Source: Lotus japonicus | Lineage: Eukaryota; Streptophyta; Magnoliopsida; Fabales; Fabaceae | Direction of reading: 5' to 3' | Assembly: GCF_012489685.1 (NCBI RefSeq) | Contig: NC_080043.1 | Span: 37,897,127 to 37,961,126 of the forward strand | DNA: 64,000 nt | Shown here: positions 33,448 to 45,340 of the stretch, piece by piece | How the letters are laid out: each line of letters begins with the position of its first letter | Numbering within the stretch: position 1 is the first letter of the stretch | Notes under the pieces: generated by a model | Told to the model about the DNA's origin: nothing | Database searches by the model: none | What the model saw: the letters and a program-made list of their open reading frames with translations, nothing else | Made by a program: the position numbers and the translations under genes

Positions 33448-33452
33448 AATCA

Positions 33453-34264
33453 ATATATGAAAAAGACTCACGCCAAATCGTGTAGCGCAACATCAATATG
33501 CATATTTGTCTTCCCATCCTATTTCACTTTCTATTAATCCACCTTTTTGAACTAAATGCCTAACAACATCTAAAATAAAATAAAAAGATAAAGATTAATA
33601 ATAAACTGCAATGTAAAACATGCAATGCTGCTGTTGTATGAGAAGTAACCTAGCAAGTATTAGTCATTAACGGTTGTCTGAATTTTAGGAAATGGTACAC
33701 AATCATATTTTGCACCAGGAATTGTGTCAGTTGTAGTCTCTAACATTTGAGATGCTCATTAAAGTAATCTTGTATTTATGCTTTTTGACTCTACATTTCT
33801 TAGCACTTGCTTGAACCATAAAATTCTAAATCACATAAACTTGTCCTTCACACAATCTGTCACTAAACTGTGCCATTTGACTCCGGCCAATGTTTTTTTA
33901 TGGTAACAATAAATAGTTTGAAATAGGTTCTATGGAAATGAGAAAAACTATGAAAACAACATACTAGTTCATCGATTAAGAGCAACTTAATACTATTAAC
34001 AACTTGAGGTATTTTGAAATCTCTTATTTCCCACACATGGAGCACACGAAGTTTGATCTGTCATTCGATCTTTGCTGCGGAAATATCGGATACCTTATGC
34101 AAAGTTCGGGTCATCCTACATAACAAAATATTGAGAATATCAAAAAGGAAATATTTTGTTAGGTGTTTCAATTTTACATGATGAAATCAAGTTGAAAATC
34201 ATCATTGAAAAAAAGACATGTTAGAACACATGTAAACATTCTAGGCTCTTGTACATCAATAGTT
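33453..34264. other. Spacer between two Copia LTRs, nothing recognised
   Basis: About 0.8 kb AT-rich host sequence without a supported gene. Confidence 0.6.
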
Positions 34265-34269
34265 ACCCC

Positions 34270-35433
34270 TGTAAGATCAAGTTGTGATCAAGTAGTACAA
34301 CTCTATGTTTTGATGATTACATGTTAACTATTATGTATGAACAATTATGGTACTCTAACGTTGTTTTCTGAGTGTTTTAATGACAGGCTCTGACTCTGAT
34401 CTAATTACACATAATTCAGAAGCACTATGCTCAAAGAGTAACCTACGCAACGCTTTCGCACTCACTATGTTAAATCTGAACAGTAGAACAAGCTTCAGAA
34501 GTTCTGAAGATAGTTAAGCTCTGATATGGATTCAGATCACTTGAAGTTCTGAAGACCAGAAGTTCTGAAGGTCCAGAAGCTAAGAAGTGAAGACTCTAAA
34601 GTCCAAGAGTAAGCTGACTCTGAAGACCAAGTACTTCTCCTCTGTGTCCAGAAACAGAAGTTACAAAGGTCAGAAGATCTAAGCTTCCCTCTGACTCTGA
34701 TCACCAAGCTTCACAAGTTCCAACATGAAGCGTCGCTCTAATCAGAAGTCACCTAGGTTAAAGGTCAAGTCGCTATCCAAGTACAAAAGCAACTGTACTA
34801 TTCCTGACGACCTTACCTAACTTATTCAGCCACAGCAGATCTTGGAAATCCCAGATCTGCCCTCCAACGGTAGCATTCCATGCAAACGTCTAAACCCTAA
34901 TCCTTGGAGTATATAAAGAGGCTGAAGATGAAAGATGCCGCCTAAGAAAGCTCACGCGATATACAAATATTCTCTTAGCAATCTTTCTTCAAACTGTTCT
35001 TATTGTGTTTACTTTAGCTTTCTGAGAAGCAATTCTTTGTAAACCCAAACTCTCAAACAGTTGTTTGTTTTTCCTTAAGGAGACCAAGGTTGGTTAGATC
35101 CTTGAGAAGACTAAGAGAGTGAATCTTAGTGATAGCTAAGTCATTGTATTGTTAGTCACTTTGCAGGTTGCAAGTGTAGTTGTAACAAACTCTGATTAGT
35201 GGGTTGCCTTCATTCTAAGAAGGAAGAAATCACCTTAACGGGTGGACTGGATTAGCTTGAGGGATTTATCAAGTGAACCAGGATAAAATCATTGTGTGCT
35301 TTCCTCAACTCTTATCTTAGCACTTTTATCTTCGGTGTTTGAAGAGATTTGTTAAAATCTCAAGTGGGAAAAGTTTAAGATTGAAAACGCTATTCAAACC
35401 CCCCCCCCCTTTCTATCGTTTTTCATACCTTCA
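34270..35433 (+). mobile_element. Solo Copia LTR, 1164 bp, TSD ACCCC
   Basis: Starts TGTAAGATCAAGTTGTGATC and ends TTTTTCATACCTTCA. It is flanked by ACCCC at 34265-34269 and 35434-35438. It is the same family as the LTR at 55147-56269, sharing the start, the CAGAAG/CTGAAG-rich middle, the AATCACCTTAACGGGTGGAC block and the C run near the end. No internal sequence, so a product of LTR-LTR recombination. A TATA-like 'gtatataaag' lies at about 34909. Confidence 0.92.
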
Positions 35434-35438
35434 ACCCC

Positions 35439-36667
35439 TTGAATATATGTACCTGGAAAAATGTCTTGAAACTTGAGCATTTGAAAAAACAAAAGCAAAT
35501 ACATAAACAAAGCTTATGTGAATAACACAAGTTGAATGAGTATTCACACTTGTTTATATACTTTTAGAGAGAAAGGTTAGTGGAGGTTTTTTTATGGTAA
35601 AATGTTATTTAATATTAAGTTTGTCATATTAAATTTTATAACTCATAAGAAATAAATACTAATAAATTCATTTAAAATGTTTTTGGTGTTAATAGTAGAA
35701 GTCTATAGAATGACATTGATAAAGGAACTTCAAGAGGAAGGGATAAAGGAGTTTTTTTATTGAATGATCTTTAAATTTAAGGTTTTTTTATTACTATTAA
35801 TCATCAATTGATTAGAGCTTAAACAAATCTAAACTAATAAAATGTATCTTATGAAATTCCCTATGTTTTTTAGTGATATCATATTTAATATTAATTTTGT
35901 CTTATGAAATTTCATAACTAATATGAATTAAATAGTAATAATTTTTTTAAAATAATATTGAGATTAATACTAGAAAGTTAAACAAGTGATGCTTTAAAGA
36001 ATCTGAATGCATATGGAAAAAGATAAAGTTTTGACACTTTCTATTGTTGATCTAGCCTATATCTCTAAGTGTTTATTCCTCAGGTCAAAAAGAGCTTTCA
36101 AAAGACTTCACTGATTAAATCTCAATCGATTCCTAGCCACTTATATGATTAATAAAATTGAAGATTAGGTTCATTTTAGTTTCATGCAATCAACTACTAG
36201 TCGTTGCGCAAATGCTCTAATAAACAGACCCCAGTTCCCCATTTCTAAACCAAACTTCCATTTGTGCAAAGAAAGGTAAAATAACTTGCGCCGACTCAAG
36301 TTCATATTATCATAGTAGGGTAAGCTCATAGAAAAAAAACTATTTATTCCATATGAAGATTCAGAAAGTTAAAACAATAACAAGTAGAGGATCCACATCC
36401 CAAATTCTAAAAGAAACTTAGCCAAGCATGACTAAGGTAAACATGTTTCTAACCTGAATAGGAACGTTGAAAGAGCTGCTTAATCCTTACACAAGCTAGA
36501 ACTTCAGAAAAACTATGATAAAACAACTGAATTGACAAAGTGTGGTATTTATAGCAGAAAAATTGATGACCTACCCATGTAGGTGCACATTTGGCACACA
36601 CATGCGTGCAAAATGTCAAGCTACTGACTTTGTACGCATGAGCGTGTGCACCTTCTAGCACGCACAT
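35439..36667. other. AT-rich spacer, nothing recognised
   Basis: About 1.2 kb with no convincing frame or repeat termini. Confidence 0.6.
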
Positions 36668-38300
36668 TGTAACACCTTCTAAACCCCGCGCAATTATTAT
36701 AGCATAAATTAGAGTAAAATGCATAACACAGAGGGTGTCACACTTATTCTCCAGAACATAAATCAAAACACATGTCATGCTCATAATAAATATATAAATT
36801 ACAACTTTAATGTCATAACATTATGTGCATAGCACAACGGATTTATTTCAACTACAAGATAAAACATAATCCAAGAATAAATAAAGAGAGTTCATCAATT
36901 ATCTCCTAACATCCAGGTACAATACTAAACGTTTCCCCGTGTTACATAACAGAGCATGACTCCCCTAACTAAACCATAAACGAAAGACTAGCTCATCCAA
37001 CTAACCCTCGCGAGAAGTTCCACTATCCTTGGTACCTGAGCGATGTCGCATAGAACATCATTCCAACAGAAGGGTGAGAACTCATATCATATGGATAAGC
37101 ATAATAATAAATAATGTAAAAGCTTATCTATGTTCCACATAAATTCTTTACACTTCACTAACAAAATAATAAATTGTGTAATTTAATATAATCAATCAAT
37201 CTCACAGTTATGTCAATACTCCATAATTCATAGCATCAAGTAAGCAAATATTATTGTCTCCAATTACCACAACATCAAATCTCAAAAAATATCACAATTA
37301 TCATTAATTAGCATCAACAACTCTCTAACACATATGACTCAAGTAAGACTCATGCAAATGCCTTTGGTACCAAAGTTGTTATCCTTAGCGGTATCACCGC
37401 GTCCACTCCAGACAGATAACCACCAATAAAGCCCTCACTCTAGGCTTTCAAAACCACTCCAGTTTTGGGACAAGGCACTAGCCTCCACGAGAACTAGCAA
37501 ACATTGCCTCTTGACAACTATGCAGTGTATTGTGCAAAACTCAACTAACATATGCATATTCAGACCATCTCCAAGTCTTAATTATTTTGCCATATTCATC
37601 ACCAGCTCAACAATTCACATCATCTCCAATTTCACAAAACACACACTCAATCACACAACTTGCAATCGCAGTAACATAGCAACTTAACACATAACATCAA
37701 TTCAGAAACAACATCATATAATGAACTATTAAACATATATAAATTAAATATAATTCTTATATAACAGGTTTTGCAACTATTATACAAAAACTGAATTTTC
37801 CTAATTTTCTCTAAAAACTCGTCATCTCCCTGCACCATCCCCCTCATGCGCGCGCTACCGCACGCCCCACTACCTACATGCGCCACCTCCCTCGCGTGCA
37901 ACCCTCGCCATGGCCACGCGCCACCGCGCCTTGGGCATCACCACGTACGCGCACCACATCTTTTTTCGAAAACAACATTTGCACCTAAAATGACTCATTT
38001 TGTTCAAAACGTTTATAAACTGTACAGCAACCTAGGAGAATTTTTAAATACCTCAAATACACTCATAAAAATTCAATATTTTTATCATGGTTCCCTATAC
38101 AAGTTTTGTAAATCCCTGTAAATTTTCAAGGCGAAATTCGAAGTCCAATAAAAGACTCAAAAAGGACTATAATGCAAATGAAAACTCTAAAATATAAAAA
38201 GACCTAAATGCAACTAAAGAATCTAATTAATTAACTAAAAAGATAATAAAACCTAAGAAAAAGACAAGAAAATAAGGGAAAAAGACCATCTAAATTCCTG
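36668..38300. mobile_element. Possible LTR or LTR remnant
   Basis: TGTAACACCTTCTAAACCCC at 36668 is the kind of terminus seen on plant Gypsy LTRs read in this orientation. The following 1.6 kb has no coding frame except a GC-rich island around 37845-37960. I found neither a matching end nor a target duplication, so only the left terminus is suggested; the right boundary is a guess. Confidence 0.25.
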
Positions 38301-38639
38301 TCATCATCAGTCTTCCACCATGCTTTTGTAAACTGTTCATTGTTTTTAAGTCAGTTTCACCTTTTACTCTTTAATTTACTATTTAATGATGGTTCCAATT
38401 TGGTGTTTTCGTGATACACCGATATGTCATCATATGTGAGAAAATATTTGCAATTGGCTCCTTGTTTGATAGATGGGATCATTTAGGGTAATGAATTTGT
38501 TGATGTATTTCTTCCTCTGTGTTTATAAATTGAAAAAATTGACCCACTATGACAAATTAATAATAGCAAGAAAATGAGGATGTTCACAGAAGGGTTTACA
38601 GAAGGTTCATGAGTGTTTTTTTCTATTTTTTATTTGCTA

Positions 38640-38870
38640 AAATATATATACAGCGGTTCAATATTTAACCGCTATAAAAGCATATTATCCGCTCCGTGTT
38701 TTTGTGTTTACAGCGGCTGCAAAGTGAACCGCTGTTAATAGGCATAGCTTTTACATCGGTTCTTTATGAAACCGCTATAAACGCCTATAATCCGCTCCGT
38801 GTTTTTGTTTTTGCAGCGGCTGCTACGTGAACCGCTGTAATAGGGGTGCTGTTAAAGCCCTTTTATAGTG
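38640..38870. mobile_element. CACTA (En/Spm-like) transposon terminus
   Basis: Read on the minus strand, the end is CACTATAAAAGGGCTTTAAC starting at 38870. It is preceded (on plus) by subterminal motifs: two copies of a ~103-bp unit with CAGCGGCTGC/AACCGCTGTAA and TCCGCTCCGTGTTTTTGT. CACTA elements have exactly this arrangement. I could not find the left end, so this is a truncated element or the left end is too diverged. Confidence 0.65.
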
Positions 38871-38909
38871 TAGTATTCTTTTAATAATATAATTAAAATC
38901 ATAAAAATA

Positions 38910-38913
<4 letters not shown>

Positions 38914-38971
<58 letters not shown>
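38914..38971. repeat. (TAA)n microsatellite
   Basis: About 19 uninterrupted TAA triplets, 45 bp right of the CACTA end. The minus-strand tyrosine-rich frame across it is an artefact. Confidence 0.97.
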
Positions 38972-38973
<2 letters not shown>

Positions 38974-40740
38974 TAACATATTATTCTAATTGGAGAAAAA
39001 TGAGATGTTACAAGCTCTGTAACCTTTACAATGCTTTTCTCTAACCCATCCATTTTGGTTTCCAAAAATTTCTCTCCTTCATTATGTTGTGGATTGTTTC
39101 AAATTATAAGAAAATTACCATCCATTTATTTTAACTTTTATGATTTCAACAAATTTTGGTAACAGCTGGCTCGTGTTGCATTTTTTTCTCAAAAGGAAAA
39201 CATTTATTTTACTAGAATGAGGACTAAGATAACAACCTTCTCATGGAATAAGTGATATTAAAAATCCCCACCCAGATCAAAAGCTAAAAGTTACCTAAAA
39301 AATAGCAGTCAAGAGAGGAAACTACATAAAAACGGGAAAACATAACAACCCCTCCAAAACACCAAGACCAAGCAAACAAACCCTGCAACTTACCTTAAAA
39401 ATCACATTATATAAAGTAGTAGCTGAGAACACCAAATGTCTCATAAATGCCAAAAACCAAAAGCAAAAACTACTCATAGATTAAATCATTGAAACAAAAA
39501 CCCTGCTTGAACTATTACATAGGAAGTAAAGGCAACAACCACACTCTCCTTATAAAAAGGTTTCTACCGAGATGAGACACTTTAGTGTTCTCACAAGAAG
39601 GTAACACACCCACTTTGTCAGAGAACATCCTTGGTTCAAATGGTTGGGGTTGTCGAAGAATCATCACCTCCCAAGATTCATGAAACCAAAGTTGGTATAG
39701 ATGGTACCTTTTTTCCTGCTATTCTTGTAAAAAAAATTCTTTTTGTAGATGCTAAACATTCATAGGTTCATGTTATTTTAGTGCAAGTTTTTGTGTTTGT
39801 TTGGACTTTTGTTGAGCATAATATGTTGAACTAAATACCGTGAAATCATTTTTTTTTTCATTTTTGCACTGATATTTGTGAAATTATGTTTATGTTGGTG
39901 CAAAAGGAGCAGCAATTGTATTTGAATAAAAATAATATTATTTGTTAGGAAAGAAAGTTGCAAAAATGGTTATGTGACATAGTTAATTGTGTTCACTTAT
40001 CCATTGAGATATGCGAAATCATGTTTGTGTTGTTTCAAAAGGAGAAACAAGCATACATGAATAATTTAAATAACATCAATTTAATATGTTTGGACTGAAA
40101 GTTGCAAAAACTGCTGATATGGCATAGTTAATTGTGTTGCTTTTTATTTATACGTTGAGATATGTAAAATGATGTTTATGTTGTTTCAAAATGAGAATCA
40201 AACATATACGAATTATTTCAATAAAATCAATGTTATATGTTAGGAAGGAAAGTTGAAATTTTTTTTTTATGTGGCAAAGCTAATTGTGTTGAATGTTATA
40301 CGTTAGCAAGAAAAGTTGCAGAAAATGCGATGTGATAAAAGTAAATATGTTTTTTTGGCAGAAATTAAGGGACCTTCTAACTACAACTTTTTGCGTTTCT
40401 TTTTAACTTTTCATATTTTTCTTTGAATAAAGTTGAAACAACTTTTTTACTATCATATTATTATTATTATTTATTATTGGGGTCCTCAAGATTTTTATCT
40501 GTTATTATATTTTATGAATAAAATTAGATTGTAGATGGGTTACACCCCTCACAAGTTATGGCTTTATGCAATTCACTAACTATCAGAATCTCAATACAAA
40601 AATATAGGTTTGCACATAGTGAATACTTGTAACTGCTAAACATATATAATTGCGTCTAGAGCGCATGCTAAATGTTTGTGTATTGTTATAAATGACAGAA
40701 ACGAGGTGGAAGACGACCCTATAGAGCAAGTCAGACTCAT
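38972..40740. other. AT-rich spacer, nothing recognised
   Basis: About 1.8 kb. Loosely repeated phrases such as 'aagttgcaaaa' and 'gtttatgttgtttcaaaa' recur between 39890 and 40320 but no clear unit emerges. No supported gene. Confidence 0.55.
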
Positions 40741-40744
40741 TGTT

Positions 40745-41225
40745 TCGATATTCGACGACCCTACTCAACCGACACTCATGGACACAGATTCAGGGTTGGC
40801 ATCATGTGGCATCTTGGCATCATGTGTCATTCGAAGGTAACAATGAGATCCCACTAATAAGATAAGTGAATTATATCACTTGGGGAGTTGTTGAAATCTT
40901 CTTCAACTTGTATGTTTCCTGCAAGTTCAAGGCATGGTGGGCTAGGAACACTTAAATTCTCTCTGCTGCTTTGGATGCTGGTATTGCTTTCATGGATGTG
41001 TTGCTCTATTTTGCACTCCAATCCTATGATATCTCTGGACTAGCTTGGTATGGTCTTGATGCTGATGATTATTGTCATTTGGCCAAATGCCCCACAACTC
41101 CTGGAGTAAATAGACCCATGGTTGTACATTGTAGGAGTACGACCCTACTTCTTTTCTTTTCCCAACACATAATTTTGTATACTTCATTTGATCTCATATG
41201 AATTCGTTGACACAAGGAAGAGGTA
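40745..41225 (+). pseudogene. OPT oligopeptide transporter C-terminal fragment, copy A
   Basis: Translating 40868-41110 gives VNYITWGVVEIFFNLYV, then FKAWWARNT, a TAA stop at 40953-40955, then ILSAALDAGIAFMDVLLYFALQ and SYDISGLAWYGLDADDYCHLAKCP. This is the last transmembrane region and cytosolic end of plant OPT-family oligopeptide/metal-chelate transporters (expected YILSAALDAG and DDHCPLAKCPTAPG). Only the terminal exon is present. The next 100 bp no longer resemble the OPT end. It is followed after 486 bp by a second copy. Confidence 0.85.
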
Positions 41226-41239
41226 AATTAAGAGGGGCA

Positions 41240-41705
41240 TATATACCCAGTCGACGACCCTACTCAGCCAACACTAACATTCAGGACATGGGTTCTAGGG
41301 TTGGCATCATGTGTCCTTCAAGGTGCCAGTAGCATCCCACATATAAAATTTGTGAACAACATCACTTAGGGAATTGTTGAAATCTTCTTCAACTTGTATG
41401 TTTATGACAAGTTCTAGGCATGGTGGGCTAGACACACTTACATCCTTTATGCTGCTTTGGATGCTTACGTTACTTTTATGGATGTGTTGCTCCATTTTTC
41501 ACCCCAATCCTATCATATCTTTTGACTAGCTTGGTGGGGTCTTGATGCTCATGATTATTGCCATTTGGTCAAATGCCACACAGCTCCCGGAGTAAATAGA
41601 TCCATGGTTGTACATTGTATGAGTACGCCCCTACTTCTTTTCTTTTCCAGCGCATAATCATGTATAGTTCATTTGATCTCATATGAATTCATTAACAGAA
41701 GGAAA
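41240..41705 (+). pseudogene. OPT oligopeptide transporter C-terminal fragment, copy B
   Basis: The same exon as copy A with a 486-bp offset: GIVEIFFNLYV, a TAG at 41415-41417 in KF*AWWARHTYIL, YAALDAYVTFMDVLLHF, a TGA at 41523-41525, then LAWWGLDAHDYCHLVKCHTAPG. The flanking non-coding sequence (CGACCCTACTCA on the left, ATTTGATCTCATATGAATTC on the right) is also shared, so the duplication copied a whole pre-existing fragment. The two copies hold different stops and have diverged independently for some time. Confidence 0.85.
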
Positions 41706-41709
41706 TACT

Positions 41710-43600
41710 TATATAATGTATAGGCGAGTAATTTCATTAAGGTAATCTTTAATCAAAACAAGCATGGCATTCTTTGAAGTACCGATCCATCATGACTTTG
41801 AACAAACAAAAACAATTTCAGCTAAATTTCCTTTTTAATAGCAAGTAAGTAAATACTCAAACATTACTTAAGAAAATACCATGTGCAAGAATGGCTCTCT
41901 GCAAGATTAAAATTTACTTTTAAATTTTAGAATTGAAACAACTAAAATAGTATTTTTCAGTTCAAAGAATTCAACATGATAAGAATGAAGTGATGATTAC
42001 TTTGGCATTGAAATAATATCCTAGAAGGTAATCAAGAATGAAGAACTAGAAAAGAGGATAATGAGATTTGATTCGACATTCTACACATTGCTAATAAGTA
42101 GAGTTGGGCACTTGCCTAGAAGATTATTCTAGCATCCTAGTGATTACTTAACAAGTACTCAGGTAAAGAGTAAATATCAAACCACAAGTTTCTATATAGG
42201 TGTTAAAAGAGTATTTTAACTGCAACGCATATTTGATGATCTTGAAATAGATGTGCATATGAAATGAAATTTAATTTTATCAACCAAAGAATATGTTGAC
42301 CAAATTAAAATTAACAAACCAGAATCAAGGGTCCATCTAATTTACTTTCTTAGCCCTAAGTCGTGTTATAGCACACATATCGTACAGTTCATATGCATTC
42401 CCGAAAAAATTGCATTCTACCGGATTATCATGGTTTAATCATTTTTAAGTTTAATGGATTATGCTAACACCATAAAACATAAAAGACAAGCTAGGTTGTC
42501 AAGGTATATAGCTATACCTATAGATTTTTCAAACTACACAGCAAAAGTAATTACAAAGGGATTTTTACCTTCAAGGTGCTAAAAAGAGAGGGAGGTATCT
42601 TCATGTTTAAGGAGTGACTTAATCACATCAAATTGTCTGGCATCAAAACATTGAACAATAAGAAAATAGAAAGGGATGATAAGTAGATAACTTCTATTAT
42701 ACTAGTTAACTCCTACAAATAAGTTTCAACAAGATAAACTTCATAATATATTCTTAAAGAAGATATCAAACATACTTTTAGCAAATATCAAGTTGGAAAA
42801 CAAATATCAGTTTAAAATTTTGTTCTTCTTGCTTACTAGCAATCCAAGAGACACAGACCAAGTTTTTATCACAAAAGGTCATAAATCTTAAGCTTATCAG
42901 GACATTCAACGCATCAAATGTCAAATGCACACAAGTGCCATTCATAATTCACAGAGGATACACAGACCTAGCAATGTATGACATGTTTGTTAAAAATACT
43001 ATGCAATTTAAGCTGTCAAAGTGAATAGAAGGGGAAAATCAGATCAGGATAACAATCTATGACAATTTAGACAATTCCTTGAAGTGAATTTCAGAACCTT
43101 ACAGCTGCATTAGATCACAGAAAACAGAATGCAAAATTAATCCCCAATTTATCGTGTTCAAGAATTCAAACATCCGTCATGAGAATGACCTGTTATGGGA
43201 CAAAGGAGCTTCAAGTAAAAGTCCTATAACATGCCTTAAATTCAGCATATGATCGAATTCAACGGTTATGAGATTTTCAACTATCCAAATTTCCATAGCT
43301 AATAAGCATTACAAAACAGTAAAAAACTTCGAACAAGTATTCTATTACCCTCAAGATATTATTAACATGAAATTTCTCAAAACATAATAAAGTTTTTTTT
43401 TTTTGAAATTCAAAACATAATAAAGTTCAAACATAGTATTCATCACTTTAAATATTCAAAAAATTGAAGATACAAAATAAGACTTGACACTATTTTCCCA
43501 ACCGAGGCATGCTAAGTTAATTTAATATATGTCAAATTAGCCACAGCCGACAAGCACTATGTGCTCAACCAGTTCTTGCACACAACCACTTTTTTTGCAC
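41710..43600. other. AT-rich spacer, nothing recognised
   Basis: About 1.9 kb without a supported frame, repeat or RNA gene. Confidence 0.6.
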
Positions 43601-43616
43601 ACAAAAACATATGGAC

Positions 43617-44578
43617 CTAAGAGACTTTCCAAAACACGCTCTGCTAGGGTTTGCTTCTTTGTGCAGCGCCGTTTTTCCCCCTTGGGGGATCCTCCTCTTC
43701 TAGGGAGGTTCTTCTCCTGCTTGCTAGGTCTTTTCTCCCACAATAGGTGGGCTTCTTCCCCATTAGGTGGATTTCTTCCACATCAGGTGGATTTGCTACC
43801 CAAATAAGTGGATTTTTCTTGCTTTCCTAGTTGTCCTCTTCTCTGGCCACCACTTCATCCATTCACTCCGTTGCTACTTCCACTTTGGCGGTTTTCGTCT
43901 CCTCCATTTCCCACCGTGTACAGAGACGCAGATCTGGTTTCTTGACGTTGCGACCGTCACCTCGCCGCCATCGCTGTTCTGAGTGCCCCTTCAACCCAGG
44001 CCTGAGGCCCCCTTCTCCAAACGCCCCTCCTGGCAAAGCTCTGGGTTGAGAAGGGTTGGGCTGTAGTTGTTCCAGATCCTGAAGCTTTGATGCGTCATCG
44101 TGCCACCGCCGTCGCCGTGTCTAAACTGCGTGCTCTCTGCATCGATGGCATCCACGCCCTCCTTCTGTTCTGCTGCTGTGTAGATCTGCTGCCTCTTTCC
44201 ATGGTGCTAGTACTGCTAACTTGTCTCCTCTTGGTCATGCCGTTGAAGCTATGTTTGCTTCTTTGAAGGCTGTCACTTTGTGCAACTTCGACAGAGTCGG
44301 ATGATTTGCAGTGAGCAGATGTTTAAATTTGTATTTGTAGCTTTAAAACTGTTCTGAAAGTTGAGTTGTTGTGCTGGTGATCCTAGGATTTAAGAGTCTG
44401 TATGATTTTTCTTAGTTTGTTTGGTTTCTTAGATCAACATGAGTGAGCATGCTTTAAGCTTGATTTATGTTCTGATTATGCATTGCAAAATCACTTCTTG
44501 GGAGAAAAGTCCCACAGATGTAAGTGTCGTTAGACAAACTTTGAATGTTAACCTTTGCACCTTTGACAAAAAAAAAAA
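43617..44578 (+). mobile_element. Possible LINE-type insertion with poly(A)
   Basis: A GC-richer segment starting CTAAGAGACTTTCC and including a 'tagggtttgc' leader-like region. It ends in a run of about 11 A (44568-44578) and lies between two copies of ATATGGAC (43609-43616 and 44579-44586). The interior has several short proline/serine-rich frames but no RT or endonuclease. The poly(A) plus direct repeat suggests target-primed retrotransposition of a LINE fragment or another transcript. An 8-bp repeat could arise by chance. Confidence 0.35.
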
Positions 44579-44586
44579 ATATGGAC

Positions 44587-45340
44587 TAGAACATGCATAG
44601 ACATAAATGTGAGCCTTGAAATTAATGAGGGTTCTTTTATTTTCTACGTAGGACTTTTTTTGTTTCATCTTCCATCTCCAACTACCATTTCTATTCTCCC
44701 CATCTCCACCCATCTCCTTAGTGCACCTACCAGATTTCAGACTATATCCGTAAAATTTGGCCTACTGCAGTTGAGTTGCTTATTGCTTATCGTAGAAGCT
44801 TTTACAGAGTCAGTAAGGCCTTGATATTAGAGGGAAGAAAATGTGAATGACTAGACTAAAGCTTTGACAGAGTCAGTGAGGCCTTGCTTAGTTTTTAATC
44901 TGTTTCTATTCACTTCGTTTGTAATTTTTATGAGCATGTTATGTATTGTTGTATTTTATTCTTTAAAATTGTAGTATCACTCTTCTGTGCTTAGTTGAGG
45001 GTTTGGATTCTTGTGTTTGGTAGTCCTCCTGACATTAATCAAATAAATCTGAACCAAATACATAAAAGCGTAAACAAGCAAAACCAAGAAAACACCAATG
45101 TAATGTACGTACATTCCATAAAAAACAAAGGCTCTTCAACCAAAACCCTTGCGAGCGGAAGACTGAAGATTGTCAAACAGAGCGGTTACATATCCTGCTT
45201 ATCCATCTGAAATTTTTCTCATGAATCAGAATCCCCACGTCAAAATCTGTTCCCTCATTGTTCATCATCGAGAATCCGGCATATGCATCATCCACTTGAA
45301 AAGTAAACTGGGTAAAGATGGAAATTCCCAAGTGTTGGCA
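44587..45340. other. Downstream region of EMC8/9, nothing further recognised
   Basis: About 750 bp, presumably the 3' UTR of the minus-strand EMC8/9 gene and spacer. Several AATAAA-like signals lie on the minus strand (e.g. near 44958) but the poly(A) site cannot be chosen. Confidence 0.5.

Noticed and set aside
36668..38300. Complete solo Gypsy LTR
   Set aside because: Only the left terminus looks right; neither a matching end nor a CACAT duplication was found, so kept only as a low-confidence remnant.
38823..39065. Tyrosine-rich 80-residue frame
   Set aside because: It is the translation of the (TAA)n microsatellite on the other strand.
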